Source: Lepidodermella squamata
Lineage: Eukaryota; Gastrotricha
Direction: 5' to 3'
DNA length: 64,000 nucleotides
Assembly: GCA_047495785.1 (NCBI GenBank)
Contig: JBLDXI010000056.1
Coordinates: forward strand, 558,001 to 622,000
Positions 61,501 to 64,000 of the stretch are shown here, in pieces. Position numbers and translations under genes: made by a program. The notes beneath the pieces were generated by a model. That model saw nothing but the letters and a program-made list of their open reading frames with translations, ran no database searches and had not been told where the DNA came from. The first letter of the stretch is position 1. Every line of letters starts with the position of its first letter.

Positions 61501-64000
61501 ATGAAGCGCGAAAATGCCCGAATCGGCTGGTTTGGGCACGATGCGGATTCGTGGCGATGCGTACAAGGGTGAATACAGCGATTCCAGCATTCTTTGGCTG
61601 GCAGCGGAATACCGGTCAGCTGCAATGGCCGCGAATAGCCTGCCAACGCGTTTGCGCTTGCTGCCACTACCGAATGAAGCGCGAATAAGCCCGATTCGGC
61701 TGGTTTGGGCACGATGCCGATTCGTAGCGATGCGTACAAGGGTGAATACAGCGATTCCAGCATTCTTTGGCTGGCAGCGGAATACCGGTCAGCTGCAATG
61801 GCCGCGAATAGCCTGCCAACGCGTTTGCGCTTGCTGCCACTACCGAATGAAGCGCGAATATGACCGATTCGGCTGGTTTGGGCACGATGCCGATTCGTAG
61901 CGATGCGTACAAGGGTGAATACAGCGATTCCAGCATTCTTTGGCTGGCAGCGGAATACCGGTCAGCTGCAATGGCCGCGAATAGCCTGCCAACGCGTTTG
62001 CGCTTGCTGCCGCTACCGAATGAAGCGCGAAAATGCCCGAATCGGCTGGTTTGGGCACGATGCGGATTCGTGGCGATGCGTACAAGGGTGAATACAGCGA
62101 TTCCAGCATTCTTTGGCTGGCAGCGGAATACCGGTCAGCTGCAATGGCCGCGAATAGCCTGCCAACGCGTTTGCGCTTGCTGCCACTACCGAATGAAGCG
62201 CGAATATGCCCGATTCGGCTGGTTTGGGCACGATGCCGATTCGTAGCGATGCGTACAAGGGTGAATACAGCGATTCCAGCATTCTTTGGCTGGCAGCGGA
62301 ATACCGGTCAGCTGCAATGGCCGCGAATAGCCTGCCTACGCGTTTGCGCTTGCTGCCGCTACCGAATGAAGCGCGAAAATGCCCGAATCGGCTGGTTTGG
62401 GCACGATGCCGATTCGTGGCGATGCGTACAAGGGTGAATACAGCGATTCCAGCATTCTTTGGCTGGCAGCGGAATACCGGTCAGCTGCAATGGCCGCGAA
62501 TAGCCTGCCAACGCGTTTGCGCTTGCTGCCGCTACCGAATGAAGCGCGAAAATGCCCGAATCGGCTGGTTTGGGCACGATGCGGATTCGTGGCGATGCGT
62601 ACAAGGGTGAATACAGCGATTCCAGCCTTCTTTGGCTGGCAGCGGAATACCGGTCAGCTGCAATGGCCGCGAATAGCCTGCCAACGCGTTTGCGCTTGCT
62701 GCCACTACCGAATGAAGCGCGAATATGCCCGATTCGGCTGGTTTGGGCACGATGCCGATTCGTAGCGATGCGTACAAGGGTGAATACAGCGATTCCAGCC
62801 TTCTTTGGCTGGCAGCGGAATACCGGTCAGCTGCAATGGCCGCGAATAGCCTGCCAACGCGTTTGCGCTTGCTGCCACTACCGAATGAAGCGCGAATATG
62901 CCCGATTCGGCTGGTTTGGGCACGATGCCGATTCGTAGCGATGCGTACAAGGGTGAATACAGCGATTCCAGCATTCTTTGGCTGGCAGCGGAATACCGGT
63001 CAGCTGCAATGGCCGCGAATAGCCTGCCAACGCGTTTGCGCTTGCTGCCGCTACCGAATGAAGCGCGAAAATGCCCGAATCGGCTGGTTTGGGCACGATG
63101 CCGATTCGTGGCGATGCGTACAAGGGTGGATACAGCGATTCCAGCATTCTTTGGCTGGCAGCGGAATACCGGTCAGCTGCAATGGCCGCGAATAGCCTGC
63201 CAACGCGTTTGCGCTTGCTGCCACTACCGAATGAAGCGCGAATATGCCCGATTCGGCTGGTTTGGGCACGATGCCGATTCGTAGCGATGCGTACAAGGGT
63301 GAATACAGCGATTCCAGCATTCTTTGGCTGGCAGCGGAATACCGGTCAGCTGCAATGGCCGCGAATAGCCTGCCTACGCGTTTGCGCTTGCTGCCGCTAC
63401 CGAATGAAGCGCGAAAATGCCCGATTCGGCTGGTTTGGGCACGATGCCGATTCGTAGCGATGCGTACAAGGGTGAATACAGCGATTCCAGCCTTCTTTGG
63501 CTGGCAGCGGAATACCGGTCAGCTGCAATGGCCGCGAATAGCCTGCCAACGCGTTTGCGCTTGCTGCCGCTACCGAATGAAGCGCGAAAATGCCCGAATC
63601 GGCTGGTTTGGGCACGATGCGGATTCGTGGCGATGCGTACAAGGGTGAATACAGCGATTCCAGCATTCTTTGGCTGGCAGCGGAATACCGGTCAGCTGCA
63701 ATGGCCGCGAATAGCCTGCCAACGCGTTTGCGCTTGCTGCCACTACCGAATGAAGCGCGAATAAGCCCGATTCGGCTGGTTTGGGCACGATGCCGATTCG
63801 TAGCGATGCGTACAAGGGTGAATACAGCGATTCCAGCATTCTTTGGCTGGCAGCGGAATACCGGTCAGCTGCAATGGCCGCGAATAGCCTGCCAACGCGT
63901 TTGCGCTTGCTGCCACTACCGAATGAAGCGCGAATATGACCGATTCGGCTGGTTTGGGCACGATGCCGATTCGTAGCGATGCGTACAAGGGTGAATACAG
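55538..64000. repeat. 173-bp tandem satellite array, right block (about 49 copies, runs off the window)
   Basis: The same monomer in the same orientation and register continues after the insertion. The GATGCGGATTCG variant dominates here (many copies from 56,180 to 63,620). It is seen only once in the left block, in the last complete monomers (about 50,030), so the two blocks were one array before the insertion. The array has no end in the window. Confidence 0.98.
61667..63988. repeat. Higher-order repeat of 12 monomers (2,076 bp), second copy cut by window end
   Basis: A unique TATGACCGATTC change occurs at 61,861 and again at 63,937, exactly 2,076 bp apart, within otherwise matching monomer order. 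Inside the block CCTGCCTACGCG occurs twice, six monomers (1,038 bp) apart, at 62,331 and 63,369. This suggests a nested 6-mer. Confidence 0.75.

Noticed and set aside
29343-64000. Hundreds of ORFs of 60-156 codons in the repeat region
   Set aside because: They are the same few peptides shifted by 173 bp on both strands. The period is not a multiple of three and no start or stop context is conserved, so they reflect stop-poor repeat sequence, not genes.
29343-64000. CENP-B box in the monomer
   Set aside because: The best candidates around TTCGGCTGGTTTGGG lack the required central A and CGGG positions on both strands.

Overview
The window is nuclear DNA of a metazoan, most likely an invertebrate. 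Five protein genes can be rebuilt from spliceosomal exons with GT-AG introns, many only 53-66 nt long. The proteins are conserved animal/eukaryote families (lariat debranching enzyme DBR1, RTF2, an ARF-like GTPase, DNAJC13/RME-8 and a second DnaJ protein), plus a one-exon EMC5/MMGT1. Exons are GC-rich with GC-ending codons, while introns and intergenic DNA are AT-rich. I cannot name the species from sequence alone.

Layout. 1-3,775: retroelement debris, chiefly a non-LTR element that keeps its endonuclease and C-terminal part but has lost the reverse-transcriptase core. 3,912-8,863 (minus strand): DBR1 (7 exons, one of 20 nt) and RTF2 (3 exons), tightly spaced. 9,754-10,356: another non-LTR C-terminal fragment. 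10,601-26,762 (plus strand): ARF-like GTPase (2 exons), EMC5, DNAJC13 (9 exons, 2,504 aa) and a 492-aa DnaJ/C2HC zinc-finger protein (5 exons). The reconstructed frames close exactly for every gene. 27,672-29,295: a minus-strand reverse-transcriptase pseudogene split by an 854-bp terminal-inverted-repeat element that contains a tRNA-like pol III promoter.

From 29,343 to the window end the DNA is a 173-bp tandem satellite (about 121 copies, then about 49 more), with higher-order repeats of 5, 9 and 12 monomers. The array is interrupted once, at 50,248-55,537, by a 5,290-bp element. This element has 17-bp terminal inverted repeats, a 2-bp TT target duplication and subterminal domains dense in a TTACAYG/CRTGTAA motif. 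It also has a long internal hairpin and a few exon-like GC islands on the minus strand. It is the least explained object here.

The genes do not form one pathway, but several are thematically close. DNAJC13 (endosomal J-protein) and the second J-protein are neighbours. DBR1 and RTF2 are co-oriented RNA/DNA-metabolism genes. EMC5 (ER membrane insertion) sits about 390 bp upstream of DNAJC13. The left half is an ordinary gene-dense euchromatic block. It passes through retroelement debris into what is probably heterochromatin (pericentromeric, subtelomeric or a satellite island).
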